Assembly: GCF_030433675.1 (NCBI RefSeq)
Contig: NZ_JAROCB010000006.1
Location: 1-64,000, forward strand
From: Leifsonia virtsii
Lineage (GTDB): Bacteria; Actinomycetota; Actinomycetes; Actinomycetales; Microbacteriaceae
Length of the DNA stretch: 64,000 nucleotides
Reading direction: 5' to 3'
The position numbers were made by a program, and so were the translations under genes. A model generated the notes under the pieces. That model saw only the letters and a list, made by a program, of their open reading frames with translations, was not told the origin of the DNA and did no database searches. How positions within the stretch are numbered: the stretch's first letter is position 1; every line of letters starts with the position of its first letter. Of this stretch, positions 56,767 to 64,000 are shown piece by piece.

Positions 56767-56778
56767 ACGCTGACTATA
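56756..56778 (-). promoter_or_regulatory. CmtR operator and -10 region overlapping the start codon
   Basis: ATAGTCAGC and GCTGACTAT are a perfect 9-bp inverted repeat (56756-56764 and 56769-56777) with a 4-bp centre. It contains the -10 hexamer TATAGT (56778-56773) and the GTG start, so a bound repressor would block initiation. Confidence 0.75.
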
Positions 56779-56919
56779 CATCCTTTGCTGAACGATTCGC
56801 TCTGCGCTACCGTAGCTTCACCGGGCACAGCACAGGTGAGTACCGCTGCTCTACCTGATCCGTCCGTCCGTCACCCGGGGAAGCTGGATCCCGGAGCTAA
56901 CTCCAGAAAATGGTGGTTC

Positions 56920-57189
56920 ATGAAGTGCCCAGTTGACGGAGAGACTCTTCTCCTTTCGGAACGCTCAGGGATCGAAATCGATTACTGCCCAGCGTGTCGA
57001 GGCGTGTGGTTGGATCGGGGAGAGTTGGACAAGATCGTCGAGCGATCAGAACCGGGTGTGTCATCCCCATCCGGTCCCGCTGATCGGGACTGGGGCAGCT
57101 CCGACAGCTCCGGCCGCTATCACGGTAGAGGTGATGCCCCCGCTGGCAAGCGGCGTGGCGGCTGGCTCGGTGAACTGTTCGGGGATTGA
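56920..57189 (+). CDS. zf-TFIIB-type zinc-finger protein
   Basis: 89 residues from ATG 56920. MKCPVDGETLLLSERSG, IEIDYCPACRGVWLDRGEL is the zf-TFIIB pattern (CPxD then CPxCxGxWLDxGEL). The C-terminus is Gly/Ser/Arg-rich and ends WLGELFGD. Such small proteins are common in bacteria with unknown function. It is divergent from cmtR; the longer frame to 56785 starts inside the intergenic region. Confidence 0.75.
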   Translation: MKCPVDGETLLLSERSGIEIDYCPACRGVWLDRGELDKIVERSEPGVSSPSGPADRDWGSSDSSGRYHGRGDAPAGKRRGGWLGELFGD

Positions 57190-57236
57190 TTGTACGGCTC
57201 GCTTCAACCGATGCAGCTAAAGGTTCAAGGCATCCG

Positions 57237-58304
57237 CTATAGACCGCTGTACGTGTGCAGGCCTTTGAAGAAGACGTTCACGATGCCGAAGTTGAACAGC
57301 ACCGCGGCGAAGCCGATGATCGCCAGCCAGGCCGAACGGGATCCGCGCCAACCGCGGGTCGCGCGGGCGTGGATGTAGCCGGCGTAGATCACCCAGATGA
57401 TGAAGGTCCAGACCTCCTTGGTGTCCCACCCCCAGTACCGGCCCCACGCCCTTGCTGCCCAGATGGCTCCCGCGATCAACGTGAAGGTCCACGCGATGAA
57501 GCCGACGATATTGATCCGATACGCCAGGTTCTCCAAAGCGCCCGAGCTCGGCAGGGTCGCCAGGAACCGGAACTGCTGAGGGCGCGACTCCGCCACCTGC
57601 CGCTCCCGCCGGTACTGCAGCAGTTGCAGACCCGACAGTGCGAACCCGAGGGCGAAGAACGCCGTGCCCAGCACGGCCACGATGATGTGGATGACCAGCC
57701 AGTACGACTGCAGCGCCGGCTGCAAGGGCACGACCGGCACGTAGTACCGCAGGAGCGCGATGCCTTGCAGCACCAAAACCAGTCCGAGGACGAAGGTGCC
57801 AACGTAGGTGATCGGCCATTTCAGGTTGGCGATGAGGAAGACCCCGATGATGACGAGAGTCCCCGTCATCGAGAATTCCCACATGTTCGCCCAGGGCACC
57901 CGGGCGGCCGCGAAACCGCGCAACACGTCGGCGACCAGGTGGAACGCGAAGCCGATGATCGTCAGAGTGAACGCCCACTTCAGGGACGCTCCGCCTCCTG
58001 CGCCGTTCATCACATCGTCTTCGACGCGCGTGCTGATGCGCGAGGAGAGCCTGCCGAGCGCAGAGGAGGGCGGGGGTGGCGTCGCAGTGCTGCTGCCGCC
58101 GGTCACCGTGGTCGCCGGTGCTCCCACCGGAGCGGCGGCCTCCGCACGTCGTGCCACCGCACTCGGCACGACGGCAGCCTCCACTGCGGTCGCTCGAGCG
58201 CCGCGCCGGGCGAGATCGAGCGCGAAAGCGATGAACGCCGCCGCATAGAGCCCCATCGCCGTGTACAGGAACACGGTCGACAGTTGAGCCAGATTTTCGG
58301 TCAC
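57237..58304 (-). CDS. ccsB: cytochrome c biogenesis protein CcsB/ResC
   Basis: 355 residues, ~8 membrane helices. The heme-handling tryptophan motif WGWDTKEVWTF is intact, with conserved helices around VPWANMWEFSMTGT and flanking histidines (VIHIIVAV, YIHARATRG). An Ala/Pro-rich linker at ~40-95 is unusual. GTG 58304 has TAGGCT 6 nt upstream (leaderless). Known: with ResB it delivers heme for cytochrome c; no resB is here. In a copper island it may repair cytochromes or act with the adjacent CcdA and ResA. Confidence 0.85.
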   Translation of the reverse strand: MTENLAQLSTVFLYTAMGLYAAAFIAFALDLARRGARATAVEAAVVPSAVARRAEAAAPVGAPATTVTGGSSTATPPPPSSALGRLSSRISTRVEDDVMNGAGGGASLKWAFTLTIIGFAFHLVADVLRGFAAARVPWANMWEFSMTGTLVIIGVFLIANLKWPITYVGTFVLGLVLVLQGIALLRYYVPVVPLQPALQSYWLVIHIIVAVLGTAFFALGFALSGLQLLQYRRERQVAESRPQQFRFLATLPSSGALENLAYRINIVGFIAWTFTLIAGAIWAARAWGRYWGWDTKEVWTFIIWVIYAGYIHARATRGWRGSRSAWLAIIGFAAVLFNFGIVNVFFKGLHTYSGL

Positions 58305-58465
58305 GATTCAAGCCTAAGTCGTTAGATCAGGGCCAGGCCAGGCCCGATGAGGCAGGCAAGCGGCGGGTTGTCGGGGATGAAGTACCTGGTGGTGCGTCGG
58401 CCCGGCGGCCGTGCGCAGCTTCGGCCGTGGCGTCTGGGTCCTCCGGCGGGGCCCAATCGATGTGA

Positions 58466-59218
58466 TCAGAGGGGCGGCTCAAAACCTTGGATCACCGCCA
58501 AGAACTGTGACATGAGCTCGCTCCACAGACCGGTCACCATCAGGATGCCGATGAGAACCAGGAGCCCGCCGCCAATGATATTGATCGCGTGAATGTGTTT
58601 CTTCAGGAAAGCGACGGATCCCGCCACCCTGTCGAAGCCGAGGGCGACCAGGAGGAACGGGATGCCGAGGCCGATGCAGTAGAACAGGCCGAGCAGGGCT
58701 CCGCGCCAGGGCGAACCGCTGCCCACACTGAGGGCGCTGATGGCTGCGAGGGTCGGGCCGATGCACGGCGTCCATCCCAGCCCGAACACGATGCCGAGCA
58801 CGGGTGCACCGATCAGCCCGGTGGCCGGACGCCAGGACGGCTTGATGGTGCGCTGGAGGAAGGAGAACTGCCCGATGAAGACGAGCCCCATCGCGATCAC
58901 GAACGCGCCGAGGATCCGAACCACCACATCCTGCCAGCGCACCAGCCAGAAGCCGAGAGCCCCGAAGGCGGCCCCGTAGGCGATGAACACAATGCCGAAC
59001 CCGAGGACGAACAGGGCAACGCCGATCAGCAGCCGCGATCGGTCCCGCTTGACCCCCGGGTCGCTGAAACTCCCAACATACGCCAGGTAGCCGGGCACCA
59101 GCGGCAGCACGCACGGGGACGCGAATGCGACGAGCCCCGCGAGGAGCGCGATCGGCAGCGCCACCAGGAGCTGGCCGCTGAAGACGATCTGACCGACGTC
59201 GCCCACCTCAGTGCTCAT
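58466..59218 (-). CDS. ccdA: CcdA-type thiol-disulfide membrane transporter
   Basis: 250 residues, six helices. The two redox cysteines are in LVAFASPCVLPLVPGYL and LGWTPCIGPTLAAI, the CcdA/DsbD-beta signature. It passes electrons from cytoplasmic thioredoxin to extracytoplasmic thiol proteins. ATG 59218 overlaps the resA stop by 11 bp, so the two are translated together, and resA is its probable redox partner. Confidence 0.9.
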   Translation of the reverse strand: MSTEVGDVGQIVFSGQLLVALPIALLAGLVAFASPCVLPLVPGYLAYVGSFSDPGVKRDRSRLLIGVALFVLGFGIVFIAYGAAFGALGFWLVRWQDVVVRILGAFVIAMGLVFIGQFSFLQRTIKPSWRPATGLIGAPVLGIVFGLGWTPCIGPTLAAISALSVGSGSPWRGALLGLFYCIGLGIPFLLVALGFDRVAGSVAFLKKHIHAINIIGGGLLVLIGILMVTGLWSELMSQFLAVIQGFEPPL

Positions 59219-59825
59219 CCACGGCGTCGGAGATCAGGGAATCCAGGATGCTCTTGTCCGGGATGGCGCCCAGGATGCGCGCGGCGACGCGGCCCTTCTT
59301 GTCCACGACGAGGGTCGTTGGCGTGGCCTTCGGCGGCACTGTCTTGCTGAACGCGAGGAGGACCGAACCGCTGTCGCGGTCGAGCACCGACGGGTACGTG
59401 ACGCCCTTGTCCTTCTCGAAGCTCGCCGCTGTCTGCGCGGAGTCGTAGAGGTTCACCCCGAGGAAGGCGACACCCCGGTCCGCGTACTTCTGACTGAGCG
59501 ACTGGAGCATCGGAGCCTCCACTCGGCAGGGCGGGCAGCCGGCGTACCAGAAGTTCACGACGAGGACCTTACCGGCGTACTTCGCCGAGCTGACGGTGCT
59601 GCCGTCCTGCAGCGTGCCGGTGAACGAGACGGGCGCTCCCCGGTTGGCGGCGGCGTACTCGCTCACCGTGCCGTCGCCGGCGATGTAGTTCTGCCCGTTT
59701 CCGGAGCGGTACTGGGTGGCCAGGCTGTCGTTCGCGGTGCAGCCGGTCAGGACGAGCGCCGTCGCCGCGGCCATGGCTGCGATGGGCAGGAGGAGGCGAG
59801 AGCTGAGACGGTAGGCGGGCATCAC
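59208..59825 (-). CDS. thioredoxin-like lipoprotein (ResA/TlpA type)
   Basis: 205 residues; GTG 59825 overlaps the previous stop as GTGA. Lipoprotein signal peptide with lipobox LVLTGC. Thioredoxin fold with the active site WYAGCPPCRVEAP (CPPC) and cis-Pro region KATPTTLVVD. Known: reduces cysteines of apo-cytochrome c or copper-site proteins outside the membrane. Partner of the adjacent CcdA. Confidence 0.9.
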   Translation of the reverse strand: MMPAYRLSSRLLLPIAAMAAATALVLTGCTANDSLATQYRSGNGQNYIAGDGTVSEYAAANRGAPVSFTGTLQDGSTVSSAKYAGKVLVVNFWYAGCPPCRVEAPMLQSLSQKYADRGVAFLGVNLYDSAQTAASFEKDKGVTYPSVLDRDSGSVLLAFSKTVPPKATPTTLVVDKKGRVAARILGAIPDKSILDSLISDAVDEH

Positions 59826-60007
59826 GCTTCCCCCGCATCGGTCATAGCGACCAGGAGACTCGCCGCCGATTCGGCCTGGCAGACCTCAGCGAGGTGCTGC
59901 GACTCTGGCCCACTGCTTCCGCGCACTACGTGAGCCTCGGCGCCGGCGGGCAGGCGGAGAATGTGCAACGGCGCTTCTGTGGGAGGTTTAGCCGGAATGT
60001 GATTCAT
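59822..60007 (-). CDS. small protein coupled to resA
   Basis: 61 residues; ATG 60007 with AAGGAA 5 nt upstream; the longer frame to 60118 overlaps the preceding gene and is not used. The sequence reads NHIPAKPPTEAPLHILRLPA, then EAHVVRGSSGPESQHLAEVC, soluble with one cysteine and no signal peptide. It overlaps resA by 4 bp. Not recognised; it may be a copper-island accessory protein. Confidence 0.5.
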   Translation of the reverse strand: MNHIPAKPPTEAPLHILRLPAGAEAHVVRGSSGPESQHLAEVCQAESAASLLVAMTDAGEA

Positions 60008-60021
60008 GAAGATTCCTTGCT

Positions 60022-60819
60022 TCAGATCGATTCGGGTAGGGAGACAAATTCCTCGCGTTTTTGCCAGCGATTGTCGTCTCCGAGGACCCAGGTGGGCGTT
60101 TTGTGTGTCCACACCCACATCCGGTTAGCGCTATCCGATGTTGCTTCCAGGAGGAACAGGGGCGGCGCGTCCGCGACCGGGGCGAATGTGAAGCCAGCGT
60201 CGTGGCTGATCTTCAGTCCCGTCTCCGTGGTGGCATAGACGGTGGCTGCGTCGGTTGGGTCAACGGCCAGCCGGGGCAACGCAAGCGTCGCTCCATCTCG
60301 CCAGGTGTGACCGCTGTCGTCACTTACCCGGATCGTGCCGCCTGAGTATCCGTAGATTCGCTGTGCGTTGTCGGGCAACGGTGCAGCCGTGAGGTCGTGG
60401 AAGTCGGCTTCGCCTCTCAGCGAAACAGGTTTCCAACTATGAGCGGCGTCGGTGCTTTCGATGAGCCCCAGGTTGCCCGGGTCGCCCTCAGGGTTGTTCA
60501 CCGGGTCGGGATGGCCGGAAGCGAGCATTCGGCCGGGGGCGATGATCGTGAACCCCATGGTGTCTTGGGTGCCTTCCCCGATCCGAGCGGTTGGGCGGGT
60601 TGAGAAGCCGGCGCCTAAGCCGGAGGCTTGCACCCTCCAGACCCCTTGATGAGTGGCGGCGAGCAGGTCGCCGGAGCCAGGGTCCACGCCTAACCCGTGT
60701 ACATGCTCGAGCGCCGACATCGACGCGGTAGCGGGAGCTTGGGAGCAGCCGGTGAGCGCTAAGAGTGTTGCGATAGTGAGCGCGGAGCTGAGGGTTTGCT
60801 TTCGGGTTGTGGCTTTCAC
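60022..60819 (-). CDS. BNR/sialidase-like propeller lipoprotein
   Basis: 265 residues; GTG 60819 overlaps the M23 peptidase stop (GTGA). Lipobox TLLALTGCSQ. Repeated sialidase-type Asp boxes (SDDSGHTWRDGA, STDAAHSWKPVS, SHDAGFTFAPVA) show a beta-propeller like the F510_1955-family glycosyl hydrolase-like proteins that accompany copper genes in actinobacteria. The catalytic residues of real sialidases are not evident. Extracytoplasmic; role unknown. Confidence 0.7.
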   Translation of the reverse strand: MKATTRKQTLSSALTIATLLALTGCSQAPATASMSALEHVHGLGVDPGSGDLLAATHQGVWRVQASGLGAGFSTRPTARIGEGTQDTMGFTIIAPGRMLASGHPDPVNNPEGDPGNLGLIESTDAAHSWKPVSLRGEADFHDLTAAPLPDNAQRIYGYSGGTIRVSDDSGHTWRDGATLALPRLAVDPTDAATVYATTETGLKISHDAGFTFAPVADAPPLFLLEATSDSANRMWVWTHKTPTWVLGDDNRWQKREEFVSLPESI

Positions 60820-61643
60820 GAACCGACCTTTGCTTTCATGAAGGGGAAGGGGTCGACGGCGACGCCGTCGATGAGAATGCCGAAATGGAGATGCGCGCCG
60901 GTGCTCATGCCGGTGTTGCCGACCTGGCCGACGATGTCGGTGACCTTCACCTGGTCGCCGACCTGTACCCGCAGTGAGCCGGAGAGCATGTGTGCGTAGA
61001 GGCTGCTGACCCTTTGGCCGTCGATGGCGTGGTCGACGATCGCGTACACGCCGAGCTCCCCGCTGGGATTGCCGACTTCGGCAACGACGCCGTCGGCGAT
61101 GATCTGGATCGGTGTGCCGGCGCCAGGATTCATATCGAGACCCTGATGGAGCGAGGAACAACCCGCGCAGGGGGCGTTCCGGTACCCGAAACCGTCGCTG
61201 ATGGGGACGCCTTGAGTAAAGGGCCATTGCACGGCGGAGTCCGGATTGTTGGTGAACGTCTCGGCGGTCGACGTGTACCCGCGGGGCGCGGAAGGCAGGA
61301 CGGGTTTGGGCGGCGGTGGCGTGGTCACCGAGAACTGCTCGCGGGCGATCGCGCCGATGCTCGCACCAGCGTCGATGGTGACGGTCTGCGCCCCTTCCAG
61401 TGTTCGAATGACGGGGACGGCGTCGGGTTCGCCGGTGTCAGCAAATGCCGGAATCGCGAACGGCGCCACGAGTAAGGCGGCGGCGGTTCCGGCCAGCAGG
61501 GACCGCAGCCTGAATCGCCTGATATGGGCGGTGGAGGAGCGCGGCCGCGGCCGCTCGCTGCGCACTGCTCGGGCCCGTCGTGTCTGCTTGGCTCGCAGGT
61601 CCCGCCGTCGCGGGTCGGGGAGGGAGTATGACGTATTGGCCAT
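60816..61643 (-). CDS. M23 (LytM-type) metallopeptidase
   Basis: 275 residues. Arg-rich cytoplasmic start, membrane/signal segment (LLAGTAAALLVAPFAIPAFA), an extended linker, then a peptidase_M23 domain with zinc ligands in SLHQGLDMNPG (HxxxD) and AHLHFGILIDG (HxH). A pair of cysteines (APCAGCSS) precedes the first ligand. Known: cleaves peptidoglycan cross-links or acts as an adaptor. GGAATTG precedes the ATG. It is part of the copper operon. Confidence 0.85.
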   Translation of the reverse strand: MANTSYSLPDPRRRDLRAKQTRRARAVRSERPRPRSSTAHIRRFRLRSLLAGTAAALLVAPFAIPAFADTGEPDAVPVIRTLEGAQTVTIDAGASIGAIAREQFSVTTPPPPKPVLPSAPRGYTSTAETFTNNPDSAVQWPFTQGVPISDGFGYRNAPCAGCSSLHQGLDMNPGAGTPIQIIADGVVAEVGNPSGELGVYAIVDHAIDGQRVSSLYAHMLSGSLRVQVGDQVKVTDIVGQVGNTGMSTGAHLHFGILIDGVAVDPFPFMKAKVGS

Positions 61644-61742
61644 GGCTCAATTCCGTGCGCGCACGGCGCAGAGGATAGGGCGGGTGCCGCCGCTGCAGGG
61701 GGGACTGTGGGGTCGCGACGACACCCGCGTGGGTGGGACGGA

Positions 61743-62330
61743 CTAGAGGCTGGCCAGCAGGCTCTGCATGGTGGCGATTTCGGCGGTCTGATCGGTGACG
61801 ATCTTCTTCGCCAGGGCCACAGCGTCCGTGTTCTTTCCCGTCTTTACTTCCTGGTTCGCCATGTTGATGGCGCCCTGGTGGTGCTGCACCATCTGGGTGA
61901 GGAAGAGTTTTCCTGCGTCGGCGCCGGAGGCGTCTTTCAGGGCTGCCATGTCCGAGTCGGACATCATTCCGCCCATGTCGTGGCCGGACATGCTGCCGGA
62001 CCCACCCCACGACTGCAGCCATCCGTTCATCGTGTCGATTTCGGGCTGCTGGGCGTCCTTGATCTTTTGGGCGAGGTCGGTGACCCTGGCGTTGACGCCG
62101 GTTTTGCCCAGCACCATGTCGGACATTTCGATGGCCTGCTTGTGGTGCATGACCATGTTCTGCGCAAACGAAATGTCGGCGTCGTTGTGCCCGCTGGCAG
62201 TGGTTGCGGTGGTCGACGAGCCTCCCATCTCCATGCCAGAGTGCCCGCCGCTCGGGGTGCCGGAGCAGCCGGCGAGGACCAATGCGGTCGCGAGGACGCC
62301 CGAGGCGAGCGCTATCGTCTTCAGCTTCAT
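61743..62330 (-). CDS. DUF305 lipoprotein, copper-related
   Basis: 195 residues; ATG 62330 with GAGAGAAG upstream. Lipobox VLAGCSG. Two DUF305 motifs of the form MxxHHxxAIxM: NMVMHHKQAIEMSDM and QMVQHHQGAINMANQ, and a Met/His-rich stretch (SGHDMGGMMSDSDM) suited to metal binding. Known: DUF305 proteins are ferritin-like, exported, and common in copper islands. The longer frame to 62423 has no support. Confidence 0.85.
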   Translation of the reverse strand: MKLKTIALASGVLATALVLAGCSGTPSGGHSGMEMGGSSTTATTASGHNDADISFAQNMVMHHKQAIEMSDMVLGKTGVNARVTDLAQKIKDAQQPEIDTMNGWLQSWGGSGSMSGHDMGGMMSDSDMAALKDASGADAGKLFLTQMVQHHQGAINMANQEVKTGKNTDAVALAKKIVTDQTAEIATMQSLLASL

Positions 62331-62423
62331 AGCGAATGCTTCTCTCTTGCTTGAAAAGGATTGTTCCCGGCCCGACCGTTGGACGGGTCGGCGGTTGCCC
62401 GGGCAAGCCCGGGGCGGGAGCAA

Positions 62424-62915
62424 TCAGGTTCGGCTGATCGAGAGAACGTGTAGAGACGGTGGAGCAGGCGGTGCCAGAACTGCCGGGAGTGTTGCGGTGA
62501 GCGCGGCGATCAATCGGTGCAGCGCGTTGCCGGACCGTGTTGTGATTACGCGCAGGGTCAGGATGAGGGTGAGGATCAGCAGCGCGAGCAGGCAGGCCAT
62601 GTTGGCCATGGTGTGTCCGGGCTCGCACATGCCGTTGCAGTCGCCAACCCCGTGGGCATCGTTGGAGGTGTTGGTGTCGGTCATGACGGCGCCGCCAGTC
62701 ATACCCGAATCGCTCATCGCGTGGTGGTCGACGAGGGTCGCGGGAGCGCCGTCGACGTTGATGGCGGTTGCATGGTGGCTGGTGTGGTCGCCGGTGACCG
62801 TGGTCAAGGTGTGCATCGCCAGGAGGCCGATAAGGGTGCCGGTGACGGCGAGCAGGAGCATGACTACGCGCTGCAGCGGAGCCAGTCGTGGCAGGCGGAT
62901 GCTGTTGCTGACCAC
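62424..62915 (-). CDS. DUF6153-like membrane protein
   Basis: 163 residues. Two membrane helices (VVMLLLAVTGTLIGLLAMHT; MACLLALLILTLILTLRVI) flank a Met/His/Cys-rich loop (TSHHATAINVD, DHHAMSDSGM, DCNGMCEPGHTMANMAC) that can bind copper. This pattern is that of DUF6153 in actinobacterial copper clusters. GTG 62915 with GGAGG 4 nt upstream. First gene after the CsoR-type box. Confidence 0.75.
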   Translation of the reverse strand: MVSNSIRLPRLAPLQRVVMLLLAVTGTLIGLLAMHTLTTVTGDHTSHHATAINVDGAPATLVDHHAMSDSGMTGGAVMTDTNTSNDAHGVGDCNGMCEPGHTMANMACLLALLILTLILTLRVITTRSGNALHRLIAALTATLPAVLAPPAPPSLHVLSISRT

Positions 62916-62971
62916 GACACCTCCGACCTCAATTTTCCGGGAACCCCGCCTAGGGTAGCGCGGCCTGCTGG

Positions 62972-62990
62972 ATACACCCAGGGGGTGTTT
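62972..62990 (-). promoter_or_regulatory. CsoR-type copper operator
   Basis: ACACCC-AGG-GGGTGT (62974-62988) is a perfect 6-bp inverted repeat resembling the CsoR box ATACCCCNNNGGGGTAT. It lies between csoR and the DUF6153 gene, so CsoR probably controls the downstream operon of DUF6153, DUF305, M23 peptidase and the thiol-redox genes. Confidence 0.65.
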
Positions 62991-62995
62991 TCTGG

Positions 62996-63310
62996 TTAGG
63001 ACTTCACCAGTCGTGCGATGGCGTCGCTGGCTTCCTTGATCTTCGCTGCCCCTTCGTCGCCGCCGAGCAGCACGGCGTCGGTGACGCAGTGCTTGAGGTG
63101 GTCATCGACCAGGTTCACGGCAACGCTTTTCAGGGCGGAGGTGAGTGCGGAGATCTGGGTGAGGATGTCGATGCAGTACTGCTCCTCATCGACCATCCGG
63201 GCGATCCCGCGGGCTTGCCCCTCGATGCGGCTCAGGCGACGCCGGTAGCTGTCCTTGTCGGTGATGTACCCGTGTTCGTGCGGGTGTTCCGTGAGGGTTG
63301 TGTCGTTCAT
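62996..63310 (-). CDS. csoR: CsoR copper-sensing repressor
   Basis: 104 residues from ATG 63310 (ATG 63322 also possible). All-helical CsoR family: RLSRIEGQARGIARMVDEEQ, and Cu(I) ligands Cys in EQYCIDIL and His/Cys in DDHLKHCV, the C-H-C set. His-rich N-terminus (TEHPHEHG). Known: releases its operator when Cu(I) binds. It lies 15 bp downstream of the copper ATPase gene and upstream of a matching box. Confidence 0.9.
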   Translation of the reverse strand: MNDTTLTEHPHEHGYITDKDSYRRRLSRIEGQARGIARMVDEEQYCIDILTQISALTSALKSVAVNLVDDHLKHCVTDAVLLGGDEGAAKIKEASDAIARLVKS

Positions 63311-63325
63311 TTTGGGTTCCATCTG

Positions 63326-64000
63326 TCAGGTTCGGGTGGTGAGTTTGGGTGCGGGCCGGCTGGCCTGCGGTTGTTGCGCCGCTCGTGCGCTGGTTTCGGG
63401 GCGCAAGTCCAGGCGGCGAAGCAGCTGAGCGTTCAACGCTACGACGATCGTGGACAGCGACATCAGGATCGCACCGACGGACATGGGCAGTACGAACCCG
63501 ATGGGGGCGAGCACTCCGGCGGCCAGCGGGACGGAGATCAGGTTGTACCCGGCGGCCCACCACAGGTTCTGCTTCATCTTCCGGTAGCTGGCTCTCGAGA
63601 GCTCGATGACCGAGAGCACCGATCGGGGGTCGTCGCTGGCCAGGATGACGCCGGCGGAGGCGATGGCAACATCAGTGCCGGCGCCGATGGCGATTCCGAC
63701 ATCTGCTTGCGCCAACGCGGGCGCGTCGTTGACGCCGTCGCCGACCATGGCCACCTTGCGGCCTTCGGCTTGCAGTTCCTTCACTTTCGCGGACTTGTCC
63801 TCCGGGCGCACACCGGCGAAGTACCGGTCGATGCCAAGTTCCCCGGCCACCGACTTGGCCACAGCGTCCGCGTCGCCGGTGATCATGACAACGTGCACGT
63901 TCTGCCGGTGCAGCGCGTCGACGGCCTGCCGGGATTCTTGACGGATCTCATCGGCGAGTTTGAACGCGCCAGCGACTTCCCCATCGACCACTACGTGCAG
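63326..64000 (-). CDS. copper-type P1B ATPase, C-terminal part
   Basis: 224 residues remain; the gene runs off the window end. Visible: [19 protein letters not shown], the [18 protein letters not shown] motif, hinge [20 protein letters not shown], and the last helices ([40 protein letters not shown]). The MSLST-type last-helix motif is closer to the CopB (P1B-3) group than to CopA, which has MxxSS. Followed directly by csoR. Confidence 0.85.
   Translation of the reverse strand: MHVVVDGEVAGAFKLADEIRQESRQAVDALHRQNVHVVMITGDADAVAKSVAGELGIDRYFAGVRPEDKSAKVKELQAEGRKVAMVGDGVNDAPALAQADVGIAIGAGTDVAIASAGVILASDDPRSVLSVIELSRASYRKMKQNLWWAAGYNLISVPLAAGVLAPIGFVLPMSVGAILMSLSTIVVALNAQLLRRLDLRPETSARAAQQPQASRPAPKLTTRT

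Noticed and set aside
52150-57236. Short matching ATGCAGC at both edges of the CmtR cassette as a target duplication
   Set aside because: Only 7 bp, not adjacent to any recognisable element end; expected by chance.
57255-58325. 356-codon plus-strand frame opposite ccsB
   Set aside because: Antisense shadow; ccsB has the WGWDTKEVW motif.
1-64000. CRISPR arrays, rRNA or tRNA genes
   Set aside because: No regularly spaced repeats of 25-40 bp and no tRNA or rRNA signature were found by eye; a covariance search would settle tRNAs.

Overview
The window is high-GC actinobacterial DNA. The SSB tail, actinobacterial families (CmtR, DUF6153, DUF305, MAB_1171c-like membrane protein, LAxTG sorting signal) and the many apparently leaderless genes suggest Micrococcales, perhaps Microbacteriaceae. 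I read it as accessory DNA, most likely a large plasmid or an integrative element, because a putative replication protein, ParA, a small ParB-like protein, a relaxase remnant and a mobilization-type protein all lie here. No rRNA, tRNA or CRISPR array was seen. Family names come from reading motifs; no database search was run.

Layout. 1-4900: end of ssb, a cell-wall-binding beta-propeller protein, a small ribbon-helix-helix-like regulator with a repeat operator, and a glycine-rich membrane-anchored protein. 4966-18893 (minus strand): a type IV pilus/Tad-like operon (two secretion ATPases, PilC/TadC-like platform protein, minimal prepilin peptidase, pilin, three DRRG-leader pseudopilin-like proteins including one with RCC1 repeats) headed by a thioester-type adhesin with an LAKTG anchor and two unknown genes. 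18950-22240: XRE regulator, ImmA/IrrE protease, membrane protein and alpha/beta hydrolase in one coupled operon. 22295-26521: small DNA-binding-like protein, putative Rep, a CAAG-rich repeat region, parA and parB-like gene.

26920-38134: a Tn554-like element (two tyrosine recombinases at one end, matching inverted ends, exchanged 6-bp cores) that has split a ligD gene into halves at 38130-39617 and 26543-26925. Its cargo is a magnesium set: an M-box riboswitch, a 25-codon acid-rich leader ORF, a terminator, an NRAMP-like transporter with a non-canonical metal site, an MgtE-N/CBS protein, MgtC, plus a small membrane protein and an APC permease.

39675-49739: small hypothetical genes, an SOS-box-controlled divergent pair, a DUF2188 fusion, a RES/Xre toxin-antitoxin pair and an N-terminally truncated relaxase with its companion gene. 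49785-64000: an IS481 remnant, then metal resistance on the minus strand: copper genes (CopD/CtaG, CcsB, CcdA, ResA, M23 peptidase, DUF305, DUF6153, CsoR, and a P1B ATPase running off the end), interrupted by a separate cassette of CmtR regulator, SPC-type P1B ATPase, LspA and a CaCA antiporter. A recurring signal across the window is a TANNNT hexamer 6-7 nt before the start codon, which implies leaderless transcripts for about a dozen genes and was used to set several starts.
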